A stretch of DNA of 64,000 nt. Source: Flavobacteriaceae bacterium. Lineage in GTDB: Bacteria; Bacteroidota; Bacteroidia; Flavobacteriales; Flavobacteriaceae. The DNA lies in assembly GCA_013001285.1 (NCBI GenBank), contig JABDMU010000035.1, forward strand, positions 43,059-107,058, read 5' to 3'. The position numbers and the translations under genes were made by a program. Below are positions 53,292-63,500 of the stretch, piece by piece (the first letter of the stretch is position 1; every line of letters begins with the position of its first letter). The notes below the pieces were generated by a model. It made no database searches, had not been told where the DNA came from, and worked only from the letters and a program-made list of their open reading frames with translations.

Positions 53292-56200
53292 ATGGCAAGA
53301 AAGCAAGATAAGAATACAGTACAGAGATTTAATAAGATCTCAATTGGTTTAGCATCTCCAGAATCTATTTTGGCGGCGTCGAGAGGAGAGGTTCTTAAAC
53401 CAGAAACAATTAATTATAGAACACACAAACCTGAGCGTGATGGGCTATTCTGCGAGCGAATTTTTGGACCTGTAAAGGACTATGAATGTGCCTGTGGAAA
53501 ATACAAGCGAATCCGTTATAAAGGTATTGTATGTGATCGATGTGGAGTAGAGGTAACTGAAAAGAAGGTAAGACGTGATCGTGTTGGTCATATCAACCTT
53601 GTAGTGCCTGTTGCTCATATCTGGTATTTTCGTTCATTACCAAATAAAATTGGGTACCTTCTTGGATTACCATCTAAGAAATTAGACATGATCATATATT
53701 ATGAGCGTTATGTCGTGATACAACCAGGTAGTGCAATGAATCCCGAAGGTGAACCATTGCAAAAAATGGATTTCTTAACCGAAGAAGAATATTTAAATAT
53801 TCTTGAAAGTTTACCTCAGGAAAATCAGTATTTAGATGATACAGATCCTGAAAAGTTCATTGCAAAAATGGGTGCTGAGTGTTTGATCGAATTGCTGTCA
53901 AGAATTAAATTGGATGAGCTTTCTTTTGAATTACGCCATAAAGCAAATAACGAAACTTCAAAGCAACGTAAAACAGAAGCACTTAAGCGTCTTCAAGTAG
54001 TTGAGGCCTTTAGAGAAGCTAACGAAAACAGAGAGAATCATCCTGAATGGATGATCATGAAAGTGGTGCCAATTATTCCGCCAGAATTACGTCCACTTGT
54101 TCCACTTGATGGAGGTCGTTTTGCAACTTCAGATCTAAATGATCTTTATAGACGAGTTATCATTAGAAACAACCGTTTGAAAAGATTGGTAGAGATCAAA
54201 GCACCAGAAGTAATCTTACGTAATGAAAAGCGTATGTTACAAGAATCGGTGGATTCATTGTTTGACAATACACGTAAGTCATCTGCGGTTAAAACAGATT
54301 CAAACAGACCATTAAAATCATTATCAGATTCATTAAAAGGTAAGCAAGGACGATTCCGTCAGAACTTATTAGGTAAGCGTGTCGATTATTCAGCACGTTC
54401 GGTTATTGTTGTTGGACCTGAACTGAAGTTATTTGAATGTGGTCTTCCAAAAAATATGGCTGCTGAACTTTACAAGCCTTTCGTTATCAGAAAATTGATC
54501 GAACGGGGTATTGTAAAAACGGTAAAATCAGCCAAAAAGATCATCGATAGAAAAGAACCTGTGGTTTGGGATATCTTAGAAAATGTTCTAAAAGGACATC
54601 CGGTATTACTAAACCGTGCGCCAACACTGCACCGTTTGGGAATACAGGCATTTCAACCTAAACTTATTGAAGGTAAAGCCATTCAATTACACCCATTAGT
54701 ATGTACGGCGTTTAATGCCGATTTCGATGGAGATCAAATGGCAGTACATTTACCTTTAGGTCCAGAAGCTATTTTAGAATCTCAATTATTGATGTTAGCC
54801 TCTCATAATATCTTAAACCCTGCAAATGGTTCTCCAATTACGGTGCCTTCTCAGGATATGGTATTGGGTCTTTATTATATGACCAAAATGAGAAAGTCTA
54901 CAAAAGAAGTGCCTGTAATGGGTGAAGGCTTGACATTTTATTCTCCTGAAGAAGTGACTATTGCGTATAATGAAGAACGTGTTGATCTGAACGCGAGCAT
55001 CAAAGTAAGAACTAAGGATTTCAATGAGGAAGGAGAATTAGTAAATCAAATTATTGAAACTACAGTAGGTCGTGTACTTTTTAACGAAAAGGTACCTGAA
55101 CAAGCTGGATATATCAACCAAGTACTTACCAAAAAATCTTTAAGAGATATTATTGGTGATATCCTCAAGGTAACAAGTGTGCCAGAAACGGCTGCCTTCC
55201 TTGATGAGATCAAAGGACTTGGATATAATTTCGCATTTAAAGGCGGATTGTCATTTAGTTTAGGTGATATTATCATTCCAGAAGAAAAACAAGCTATGAT
55301 CGATGCTGCCAATGGCCAAGTAGATGGTATCATGGTGAACTACAACATGGGATTGATCACTAATAATGAACGTTACAATCAGGTTATTGATATCTGGACT
55401 TCGACAAATGCCGAATTGACCGAATTGTCGATGAAGCGTATTAGTGAAGACCAGCAAGGCTTCAACTCGGTATTTATGATGCTTGATTCGGGAGCTCGTG
55501 GTTCTAAAGAACAGATCCGTCAGCTTACTGGTATGCGAGGCTTAATGGCAAAACCTAAAAAATCTAATGCTGGAGGTGGAGAAATTATTGAGAACCCGAT
55601 CCTTTCTAACTTTAAAGAAGGATTATCGATTCTTGAATACTTTATTTCTACTCACGGTGCACGTAAAGGACTTGCCGATACGGCACTTAAAACAGCAGAT
55701 GCTGGTTATTTGACACGTCGATTAGTTGACGTTTCTCAAGATGTTATCGTAAATTCTGAAGACTGTGGGACTTTAAGAGGTATCACAATTGAACCGCTTA
55801 AAAAGAACGAAGAGATTGTTGAAACTTTGGAAGAACGCATTGCAGGACGAGTTTCCTTATATGATGTGTATAATCCATTAACCGAAGAGAAATTATTGAG
55901 TGCTGGTGAATTGATAAGCGATGATTTAGCGAAGGCTATTGAAGCATCGCCAGTTGATTCTATAGAAGCAAGATCTCCATTGACTTGTGAGGCAAAGAAA
56001 GGAATTTGTGTCAAGTGCTACGGTAGAAACCTAGCAACAGGTAAAATGGTACAACGCGGTGAAGCCGTTGGTGTAGTAGCAGCTCAATCTATTGGTGAGC
56101 CAGGAACTCAGTTAACTTTGCGTACCTTCCACGTAGGTGGTATTGCAGGTAACATTTCAGAAGAAAATAAGATCATTGTGAAGTATGATGGTATTGCAGA

Positions 56201-57593
56201 AATTGAAGATCTTAAAACCGTAAAAGGAGAAGATAGCGACGGAAATATCGTTGATATTGTAATTTCTCGTACTTCAGAATTGAAACTTATTGACAAAAAC
56301 ACAGGCATCACCTTAAGTAATAATAACATTCCTTACGGGTCAACCATTTTTATTAAGAATGGAAGTAAGGTTAAAACTGATGATGTTGTTTGTCAGTGGG
56401 ATCCATATAACGGTGTGATTATTTCAGAATTTGCTGGTAAGGTAAAATATGAAAACATCGAACAAGGGATTACATATCAAGTAGAAATTGATGAACAAAC
56501 TGGATTCCAGGAAAAAGTGATTTCTGAATCAAGAAATAAAAAGCTTATTCCTACGCTTCATATTGTCGATTCAAAAGGAGAGACTATTCGTTCTTATAAT
56601 TTACCTGTAGGAGCCCACTTAATGATTGATGATGGTGATAAAATTAAAGTCGGAAAGATTCTTGTGAAGATTCCACGTAAATCAGCTAAATCTGGTGATA
56701 TTACTGGTGGTTTACCTCGAGTGACAGAATTGTTCGAAGCACGTAATCCATCTAACCCAGCAGTTGTATCTGAAATTGATGGTGTTGTATCTTTTGGTAA
56801 GATCAAAAGAGGTAACCGTGAGATCATCGTTGAATCTAAAATTGGTGATATTAAAAAATACCTTGTCAAACTTTCAAATCAAATTCTTGTACAAGAAAAT
56901 GACTTTGTAAAAGCAGGTATGCCACTTTCTGATGGTTCAATTACACCTAATGACATACTAAATATTAAAGGCCCATCAGCGGTTCAGCAATATTTAGTGA
57001 ATGAAGTCCAAGAGGTATATCGATTGCAAGGGGTGAAGATCAACGACAAGCACTTTGAAGTTGTTGTGCGACAAATGATGCGTAAAGTAAGAATTATCGA
57101 TTCAGGTGATACTATTTTCCTAGAAAACCAATTGGTACACAAATCAGACTTTATTGAAATAAACGATGAGATCTTTGGTCAAAAAGTAATTGAATCGGCT
57201 GGTGATTCTGAAAACCTGAAAGAAGGGCAGATCGTTTCATCAAGAGATCTTAGAGACGAGAATTCAATTCTTAGACGTGAAGATAAAGAACTTGTTGTAG
57301 CGCGAGATGTAAGACCGGCTACGGCGACTCCTATTCTTCAGGGAATTACACGAGCGTCACTTCAAACCAAATCATTTATATCGGCAGCATCCTTCCAGGA
57401 AACTACAAAAGTACTGAACGAAGCAGCTGTAAATGGTAAAATAGATACGCTTGAAGGACTTAAGGAAAATGTGATCGTAGGTCACAGAATTCCAGCAGGT
57501 ACCGGAATGAGAAGTTACGATAACATCATTGTAGGATCAAAAGAAGAATTTGACGAAATGATGCAAGCGAAAGAAGAAATGAACTATAATTAA
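53292..57593 (+). CDS. rpoC: DNA-directed RNA polymerase beta' subunit
   Basis: The 1433-aa protein is complete. It has the N-terminal zinc site [23 protein letters not shown], the lid/rudder region, active-site [15 protein letters not shown] (three Asp holding Mg2+), bridge helix region [16 protein letters not shown], and the second zinc site (CGTLRG ... [15 protein letters not shown]). The trigger loop and C-terminal clamp are followed by a flavobacterial tail [16 protein letters not shown] strong terminator starts 7 nt after the stop. Confidence 0.99.
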   Translation: MARKQDKNTVQRFNKISIGLASPESILAASRGEVLKPETINYRTHKPERDGLFCERIFGPVKDYECACGKYKRIRYKGIVCDRCGVEVTEKKVRRDRVGHINLVVPVAHIWYFRSLPNKIGYLLGLPSKKLDMIIYYERYVVIQPGSAMNPEGEPLQKMDFLTEEEYLNILESLPQENQYLDDTDPEKFIAKMGAECLIELLSRIKLDELSFELRHKANNETSKQRKTEALKRLQVVEAFREANENRENHPEWMIMKVVPIIPPELRPLVPLDGGRFATSDLNDLYRRVIIRNNRLKRLVEIKAPEVILRNEKRMLQESVDSLFDNTRKSSAVKTDSNRPLKSLSDSLKGKQGRFRQNLLGKRVDYSARSVIVVGPELKLFECGLPKNMAAELYKPFVIRKLIERGIVKTVKSAKKIIDRKEPVVWDILENVLKGHPVLLNRAPTLHRLGIQAFQPKLIEGKAIQLHPLVCTAFNADFDGDQMAVHLPLGPEAILESQLLMLASHNILNPANGSPITVPSQDMVLGLYYMTKMRKSTKEVPVMGEGLTFYSPEEVTIAYNEERVDLNASIKVRTKDFNEEGELVNQIIETTVGRVLFNEKVPEQAGYINQVLTKKSLRDIIGDILKVTSVPETAAFLDEIKGLGYNFAFKGGLSFSLGDIIIPEEKQAMIDAANGQVDGIMVNYNMGLITNNERYNQVIDIWTSTNAELTELSMKRISEDQQGFNSVFMMLDSGARGSKEQIRQLTGMRGLMAKPKKSNAGGGEIIENPILSNFKEGLSILEYFISTHGARKGLADTALKTADAGYLTRRLVDVSQDVIVNSEDCGTLRGITIEPLKKNEEIVETLEERIAGRVSLYDVYNPLTEEKLLSAGELISDDLAKAIEASPVDSIEARSPLTCEAKKGICVKCYGRNLATGKMVQRGEAVGVVAAQSIGEPGTQLTLRTFHVGGIAGNISEENKIIVKYDGIAEIEDLKTVKGEDSDGNIVDIVISRTSELKLIDKNTGITLSNNNIPYGSTIFIKNGSKVKTDDVVCQWDPYNGVIISEFAGKVKYENIEQGITYQVEIDEQTGFQEKVISESRNKKLIPTLHIVDSKGETIRSYNLPVGAHLMIDDGDKIKVGKILVKIPRKSAKSGDITGGLPRVTELFEARNPSNPAVVSEIDGVVSFGKIKRGNREIIVESKIGDIKKYLVKLSNQILVQENDFVKAGMPLSDGSITPNDILNIKGPSAVQQYLVNEVQEVYRLQGVKINDKHFEVVVRQMMRKVRIIDSGDTIFLENQLVHKSDFIEINDEIFGQKVIESAGDSENLKEGQIVSSRDLRDENSILRREDKELVVARDVRPATATPILQGITRASLQTKSFISAASFQETTKVLNEAAVNGKIDTLEGLKENVIVGHRIPAGTGMRSYDNIIVGSKEEFDEMMQAKEEMNYN

Positions 57594-57599
57594 TATGAT

Positions 57600-57625
57600 A
57601 AATTCCCGCTTTAAGCGGGAATTTT
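57600..57625 (+). terminator. Terminator of the rpoBC operon
   Basis: AAATTCCCGC-TTTAA-GCGGGAATTT is a 10-bp stem with T-run after it. Confidence 0.9.
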
Positions 57626-57642
57626 CTTTTATAATAACAATT

Positions 57643-57960
57643 ATGAGCGATACTAAAAACAAACCAAAAAAAGGGCAGATCAATATTGAGTTAGATGAAT
57701 CAGTATCTCAAGGGATCTATTCAAATTTGGCCATTATAAACCATTCGGTTTCAGAATTTGTATTAGATTTTATAGCGATAATGCCGGGAGTGCCTAAGAG
57801 TAAGGTCAAATCTAGAATCGTGGTAACACCACAGCATGCTAAACGATTGGCAAAAGCGTTAAATGAAAATGTGAAACGATTTGAGAATGCACATGGCGAG
57901 ATCAAAGACTATGAGCAACCGCCAATGCCTTTGAATTTTGGGCCAACAGGTCAAGCTTAA
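57643..57960 (+). CDS. DUF3467 family protein
   Basis: The start is ATG 57643 (MSDTKNKPKKGQINIELDES), 105 aa. The in-frame ATG at 57595 would begin before the rpoC terminator and encode the stem, so it is rejected. The core QGIYSNLAIINHSVSEFVLDFIAIMPGVPKSKVKSRIVVTPQHAKRLAKALNENVKRFE is the DUF3467 domain, with 'Y.N...I.hs..EF.lDF' and 'sRi..sP.haK.l...L..ni...E'. It commonly follows rpoC in Bacteroidota. No function is established. Confidence 0.93.
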   Translation: MSDTKNKPKKGQINIELDESVSQGIYSNLAIINHSVSEFVLDFIAIMPGVPKSKVKSRIVVTPQHAKRLAKALNENVKRFENAHGEIKDYEQPPMPLNFGPTGQA

Positions 57961-57965
57961 TAAAT

Positions 57966-57997
57966 AAAAAACCCTTTGATTTTTCTAAGGGTTTTTT
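57966..57997. terminator. Bidirectional terminator between DUF3467 and the ferredoxin-like gene
   Basis: AAAAACCCTT, a 10-nt loop and AAGGGTTTTT, with A and T runs on both sides; it serves both convergent genes. Confidence 0.8.
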
Positions 57998-58019
57998 ATT
58001 TAGGGTCAATATATAGTAA

Positions 58020-58250
58020 TTAAACAGCTTCTTTTTGATTATAGTGAAATTTTAAGGCGCCTGAAGGGCATCGTTTGATCTGGTCAATAACTCTTTGCGT
58101 CTCAGAGCCTTCCAAATTAATCCATGGAATGACCGTAGTCCTAAATACTTCAGATAATTCTTTTGCGCATTTTTCTGCGTGAATACAGAGGCAAGGTTCG
58201 AATGTCACAGTAATTTCTTTATTACTGAAAACGTTATCATGTGTTTCCAT
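58020..58250 (-). CDS. Small (4Fe-4S)-type mono-cluster protein (Fer4_19-like)
   Basis: The 76-aa protein has EPCLCIHAEKCAKELSEVF (about 18-36) and IDQIKRCPSGALKFHY (about 55-70). The cysteine spacing C..C.....C ... CPSGAL is that of the divergent 4Fe-4S (iron-binding zinc-finger/ferredoxin-like) family, in which a single cluster is held by three Cys plus CP. It probably serves as a small electron carrier or iron sensor in the cytoplasm. Partners are unknown. Confidence 0.88.
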   Translation of the reverse strand: METHDNVFSNKEITVTFEPCLCIHAEKCAKELSEVFRTTVIPWINLEGSETQRVIDQIKRCPSGALKFHYNQKEAV

Positions 58251-58444
58251 AAGTAGTTCATGTTTTGGGGTTATGAATCTATACTAAATGTAAAAACCGT
58301 CCCTAAAAAACGGTCATATATTCGGTTAAATGTAAACTAATTCCGTTAAAAAACAAACAAATGCAATTAAATAGGATAAACGTCATCCTTTTAGTCATTG
58401 ATAATCAGGCGCTTAGTACTTAAAATATTTTTTAAATACCTGAT

Positions 58445-60031
58445 CTAGAACTCTGAAGTATAATGAAACTTAATAGAAGGGTATTTTTGTTCGGTCATTT
58501 GAAGAGAAAAGGCCGAATCTGAAAGAAAAACCAACTGTCCTTGCTTGTCTTTTGCCAGGTATCGTTGCTTGACCCTCTTGAATTCCTCAAATTCAGGATC
58601 TGATTGATCATTCACTTCAACCCAACAGGCTTTATAAACATTTAAATTTTCATAGGTGCACTTCGCTCCATATTCATGTTCTAATCGGTATTGAATCACT
58701 TCATACTGTAGCGCACCTACAGTACCGATGACTTTTCTTCCGTTTAGATCAAGGGTAAATAATTGGGCAACACCTTCATCCATCAATTGATCAATACCTT
58801 TGTTCAATTGTTTCGACTTTAAAGGATCGGCATTATTGATGTATCTGAAATGTTCAGGCGAAAAGCTAGGAATACCCTTATAGTTTATAAGTTCACCTTC
58901 GGTTAAAGTATCTCCAATCTTAAAATTACCAGTATCATGAAGACCAACAATATCACCAGGGTAGGAGATGTCTACAATTTGCTTCTTTTCTGCGAAGAAG
59001 GCATTCGGACTAGAAAACTTAAGCTTTTTATTAAGTCTAACATGAAGATAAGGTGTATTACGTTTAAATTCCCCAGAAACGATTTTAATGAACGCTAAGC
59101 GATCCCGATGATTGGGATCCATATTAGCATGAATTTTAAAAACAAATCCCGTAAATTTCTTTTCTTCCGGCTTGATCAAACGTTCTTCACTTTGTTTAGG
59201 CCTTGGTTTTGGGGCGATTTCAACAAAACAATCCAAAAGCTCGCGAACACCAAAGTTATTTAAAGCGGATCCAAAAAATACGGGTTGAAGATTGCCTTCT
59301 AAATATTCGGTTTTGTCAAATTCAGGATAAATGCCCTGAACCAACTCAATTTCTTCTCTTAACAAATTCGCCGCTTTCTCTCCAACAATGGTCTTGAGTT
59401 CTTCTGATTCAAGATCTGAGATTTCAATAGTCTCTTCTATGTTTTTTCGACTATCACCAGAGAATAAATTGATGTTTTTCTCCCAAATATTATAAATACC
59501 CTTAAAATCATAACCCATTCCAATTGGGAAGCTCAATGGTGAGACCCTTAACCCAAGTTTCTGCTCAATTTCGTCAAGCAGATCGAAGGCATCTTTTCCT
59601 TCACGGTCTAATTTATTGATAAACACGATGATCGGAATTTTACGCATCCGGCAAACTTCTACTAACTTTTCGGTTTGTTCCTCAACACCCTTGGCCACAT
59701 CAATTACAACAATAACGCTATCTACAGCCGTTAAAGTTCTAAAAGTATCTTCGGCAAAATCTTTATGACCAGGCGTATCTAATATATTGATCTTGATACC
59801 ATCATATTCAAAAGCAAGGACGGAAGTAGCCACAGAGATGCCCCTTTGACGTTCAATTTCCATAAAATCACTAGTAGCACCTTTTTTGATCTTATTGCTC
59901 TTCACCGCACCAGCTTCCTGTATGGCACCACCAAATAACAATAACTTTTCTGTAAGTGTTGTTTTTCCTGCATCAGGATGCGATACAATCCCAAAAGTAC
60001 GTCGGCGTTGAATTTCCTTTAAAAAAGACAT
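58445..60031 (-). CDS. prfC: Peptide chain release factor 3
   Basis: The start is ATG 60031 (MSFLKEIQRRRTFGIVSHPD); a TTG one codon upstream is less likely. At 528 aa it is full length. P-loop SHPDAGKTTLTEKLL (about 17-31), G3 DTPGHKDF, G4 NKLDREGKD, then EF-G-like domain II and a C-terminal domain (ALQYEVIQYRLEHEYGAKC...). RF3 removes RF1/RF2 from the ribosome after termination using GTP. It is monocistronic, with its 5' end facing the large-protein promoter region. Confidence 0.97.
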   Translation of the reverse strand: MSFLKEIQRRRTFGIVSHPDAGKTTLTEKLLLFGGAIQEAGAVKSNKIKKGATSDFMEIERQRGISVATSVLAFEYDGIKINILDTPGHKDFAEDTFRTLTAVDSVIVVIDVAKGVEEQTEKLVEVCRMRKIPIIVFINKLDREGKDAFDLLDEIEQKLGLRVSPLSFPIGMGYDFKGIYNIWEKNINLFSGDSRKNIEETIEISDLESEELKTIVGEKAANLLREEIELVQGIYPEFDKTEYLEGNLQPVFFGSALNNFGVRELLDCFVEIAPKPRPKQSEERLIKPEEKKFTGFVFKIHANMDPNHRDRLAFIKIVSGEFKRNTPYLHVRLNKKLKFSSPNAFFAEKKQIVDISYPGDIVGLHDTGNFKIGDTLTEGELINYKGIPSFSPEHFRYINNADPLKSKQLNKGIDQLMDEGVAQLFTLDLNGRKVIGTVGALQYEVIQYRLEHEYGAKCTYENLNVYKACWVEVNDQSDPEFEEFKRVKQRYLAKDKQGQLVFLSDSAFSLQMTEQKYPSIKFHYTSEF

Positions 60032-60524
60032 CAATTTTTAATTTCGGCAAATATAGTTTATTAAACCAAAAAAATGGGAATCATCTATATGCAAATAAAA
60101 ATGGGCTCAACACATGTAATTGATACAGGTAAAACTAATTGGTGTAGTCGAATGCACTACAAGTCCTGTAGTCTATTATGTTATTTAGTTAAAAAACAAT
60201 CTAATTAGTTTGGTTTTGTCGTTTTAACGACTATATTTGCACTTTAACGATTAAATATGCGTTTTATCGAAAAATTTAATCACCAAAAAAAATACTGTGT
60301 CTCAATTTATAATGAAGATGAATTATTATAGAAAGATCAAAGATTTTGACATTTGATTTAAAGGCTCCCAAGTTATGATCAAAACTAATTTATTAACCTA
60401 CAACCGAAGTGAGAAGTTCGCTCCTTCATATTCAAAATATTTTTCTAAGCAAATACATACCGTTTACGCGCGTATGAGCAATGCTATACCCTTAAAACAA
60501 CTTTACGACCTAACCTGTACCGAT
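60032..60524. other. Intergenic/leader region between prfC and the giant secreted-protein gene
   Basis: This 493-nt stretch holds the plus-strand promoter (60210-60239), a palindrome within it, a short ORF at 60257-60331 (24 codons, starting MRFIEKFNHQKKYC) and an in-frame upstream ATG at 60375 for the giant ORF. Its left 170 nt are AT-rich, with no other supported feature. Confidence 0.6.
60210..60239 (+). promoter_or_regulatory. Promoter with palindromic operator candidate for the giant ORF
   Basis: TTG (60210-60212), N19, TATATTTG (60232-60239) is an exact -33/-7 match. The spacer ends with GTCGTT-TT-AACGAC (60218-60231), a perfect inverted repeat. Just downstream, TTTAA-CGA-TTAAA (60243-60255) repeats the AACGA core at the expected start site. 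Confidence 0.7.
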
Positions 60525-63500
60525 ATGAAAATCATTAACCAGCTTTCAATTTCAAGATTTTTTGTGATTGTTTTTCTTTTTGCATTCTTGACATTTCCTA
60601 ATTCAGTTTATAGTCAGACTCCAGGTCAAATTTTTACTGCAGCCACGCCTTCTCCTAATCCAATGGATCCTAATGGCGATGGATGGATTACTTCATCAGG
60701 AGGAGTTTTTACTGGTGGTAATGAATTACCAGAATTTGAAATTCCATTCAATGAAGTGCCTCAATTAACTGCTGAACCATCTGCAGACCTTCAAACAGGA
60801 GCTACATGTGCAGCTTCTGAAATTGTTAGTGATCCTGTAACAGGATCAGCTGGAGGTTATTATTATATTTTGGACCCCGACGCTATTCCTGATAATGGAG
60901 ATGAACAAATGGTATTTAGAATGCGTATTGCACGACAAGCTAACGGCGCATTTGGATATAGCTTCTTATTTGATACTGATTTAAAATTTGGTCCTTCTGA
61001 TCCGAATAGTATTCCAGGAAACCCTGGATTTGAAATGGAAGTTATTTATGGAAGTGGGAATAATAATGATGTTCTTGTTGAAAATGTTGATGGTACGACT
61101 TCTGGTACTAATATTGGCACATATGACCCAGCATCTAATTCTCAGCGCTCAGATGCACTAAATAATAATTCAAGTTGTGCAACCGATCCTATTTTTATCG
61201 ATTGGTATGTCCCACTTTCTGATATTGGAATTACAACAACTCAAAATTTTAGAATAGCTGTAGCCACTGCCAGTTCTCCTTCTTCAGCATTGGGAGGATC
61301 GGCTTCAGATATATTAGGAGTAGATGGCGACGTTATTGCTGATGATGATGATCAGTTTGCAGCGGCTATTTATTCCTCATCCGACAATGATGGTGACGGC
61401 GTGACAGATATTAACGACCTAGATGACGATAATGACGGCCTTTTAGATACCGAAGAATCTTCTGGTGTCGATCCAAATGCCGATTCTGATTCAGATGGTG
61501 TGCCCGATTTTTTAGATCCCGATTATCCGGGATTTATTGATTCCAATAGTGATGGGGTCAATGATAATTTCGATACTGATCTCGATGGTTTAGCCGACCA
61601 TATAGATATTGATGCTGATGGTGATGGCTGTAACGATGTTTTAGAAGCAGGTTTTACCGAAAGTTCGACGATCTCAGGTGAATTGGCAGGAACTGGTTAT
61701 GGTTCAAATGGATTGGTTACCGGAGGAACTGATGGATATACCGGTACTAACAGTGATGTTACTGATTCAGGTGCTTTTCCAGCCTGTAGTGGGAGTTCTG
61801 ATACTGATGGCGATGGAGTAGCAGATGCCTCAGATCCTGCTCCTAATGATCCTTGCGATCCTGTTCAACCAGGCGGATATACCGGCTATGATGCTTCGAA
61901 TCCAACCTGGGCAGCAGCAGATTGCGATGGCGATGGCTTGACCAATGGCGATGAAGATACAAATGGATCCGATCCTTATGCTGCAGCAGATGATTCGGAT
62001 GGAGACGGATTAGAGGATTATCTTGATTTAGATGACGATAACGATGGTATCCCAGATACATATGAGCAGGCTATATTTGACTGTGAATCGGGAGTTACAC
62101 CCCTTTTTGGTGCTGCTCAAGGACCTAATAATTATTTAGGATCTGATATCAACAATCCAGTTGTTGGAGATTCTTTTCTCTATTCTGGAGTATATCCCGG
62201 TGTTGATGCCATCATAACTATAGTGTCCTCTACAGATACCGCAATAGTTAATTTGGATGTAACGACCACAGGTTTCGACGAGAATTTCCAACCTCAAATT
62301 AATCATTTAGACAATAATAGTTTTACAGAATTCAGAATAGATTTTGTAGTAGCTGGGTCAACAACGCCTGCACCACCAACGACTTATATATTAACAACCA
62401 TTGACAATGATGTTAATGAATTTGTTACCTATTCCGATAGTTTTACTTCTGACCTTTATGTAGATTCTCCAACTGACCAGCTAGATTATTCAGGGTCAGC
62501 AATTTCTGCTGGGTTCTCTAAAGGGTATGTCAGTAATGGTAATGTAGTAGGAGGTATTGGAGTGAATTCACCTCAATTTCAAGTAGCTGGTGTTTATACT
62601 GAAAATACGTCTATGAGTATAAGGTTTGGTAGTAGTACAGGAGATACATCTAATCATTCTCTCACTTTAGTACCATGTGTCCCAAGAGATTATTGGGTTA
62701 CACCACCGGAATTATATGTTGATACTGATTCAGATGGTGACGGTATCGTAAACCGCTTAGATCTAGATTCAGATAATGATGGGATTCCAGATGTTTTAGA
62801 AGCTGGTTTTTCTGACACGAATAATGATGGCCTTGTTGAAACAGTTTCTTATGGTACCAATGGTTTAGCAGATGAAGTCGAGACGTCAGCAGATAGTGGT
62901 GTACTTGCTGTATTACCAATTAATACAGATGCAGCTTCTGACAATAATCCATTTGTCACTTTATATAATTTTGTGGATGTAGATTCAGACAACGATGGTA
63001 TTTCAGATACAACAGAGGCATTTTCTAATAATGCAACTTATAATGATTCAGATAACGATGGACACATAGATGGATTTGTTGACGTAGATGACAATGGCTG
63101 GCATGATCCAATAGATGCCGAAATAACATTTCCCGTAGTTTTAAATTCTGACGCTGATGCTATAGCAAATTATTTAGATTTAGATTCAGATGGTGATGGT
63201 CTTCCTGATACATTTGAAGGAAACTTCCAAGTTTCAGATGGAGATAATGATGGGATTGTTGGAACCGGTATCCCTGATGATTCAGATGGTGATGGTCTTG
63301 CGGACAGCAATGATCCAGATTTTCCCGGCAATATACTGGGCGGCTTCGGTTTTAATCAAGATAGAGACGGAGATGGCGTTAAAAATTATTTAGACATAGA
63401 CATAGACAATGACGGTATCATTGATAATATAGAAGGACAAAGTACATCCAATCATGTTGGGCCAACAGGTTCAGATACAGACGGTGATGGAATAGATGAT

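Noticed and set aside
57595..57642. ATG 57595 as start of the DUF3467 gene
   Set aside because: It precedes the rpoC terminator hairpin; ATG 57643 gives the usual protein start.
58295..58313. ACCGT/ACGGT inverted repeat between the ferredoxin-like gene and prfC
   Set aside because: Only 5-bp arms with a 9-nt AT-rich loop; no T-run or nearby promoter, likely chance.
61843..62919. His/Arg/Leu-rich open frames on the minus strand of the giant gene
   Set aside because: They are the reverse complement of GAT/GGT-rich repeat codons; the forward frame is open throughout.
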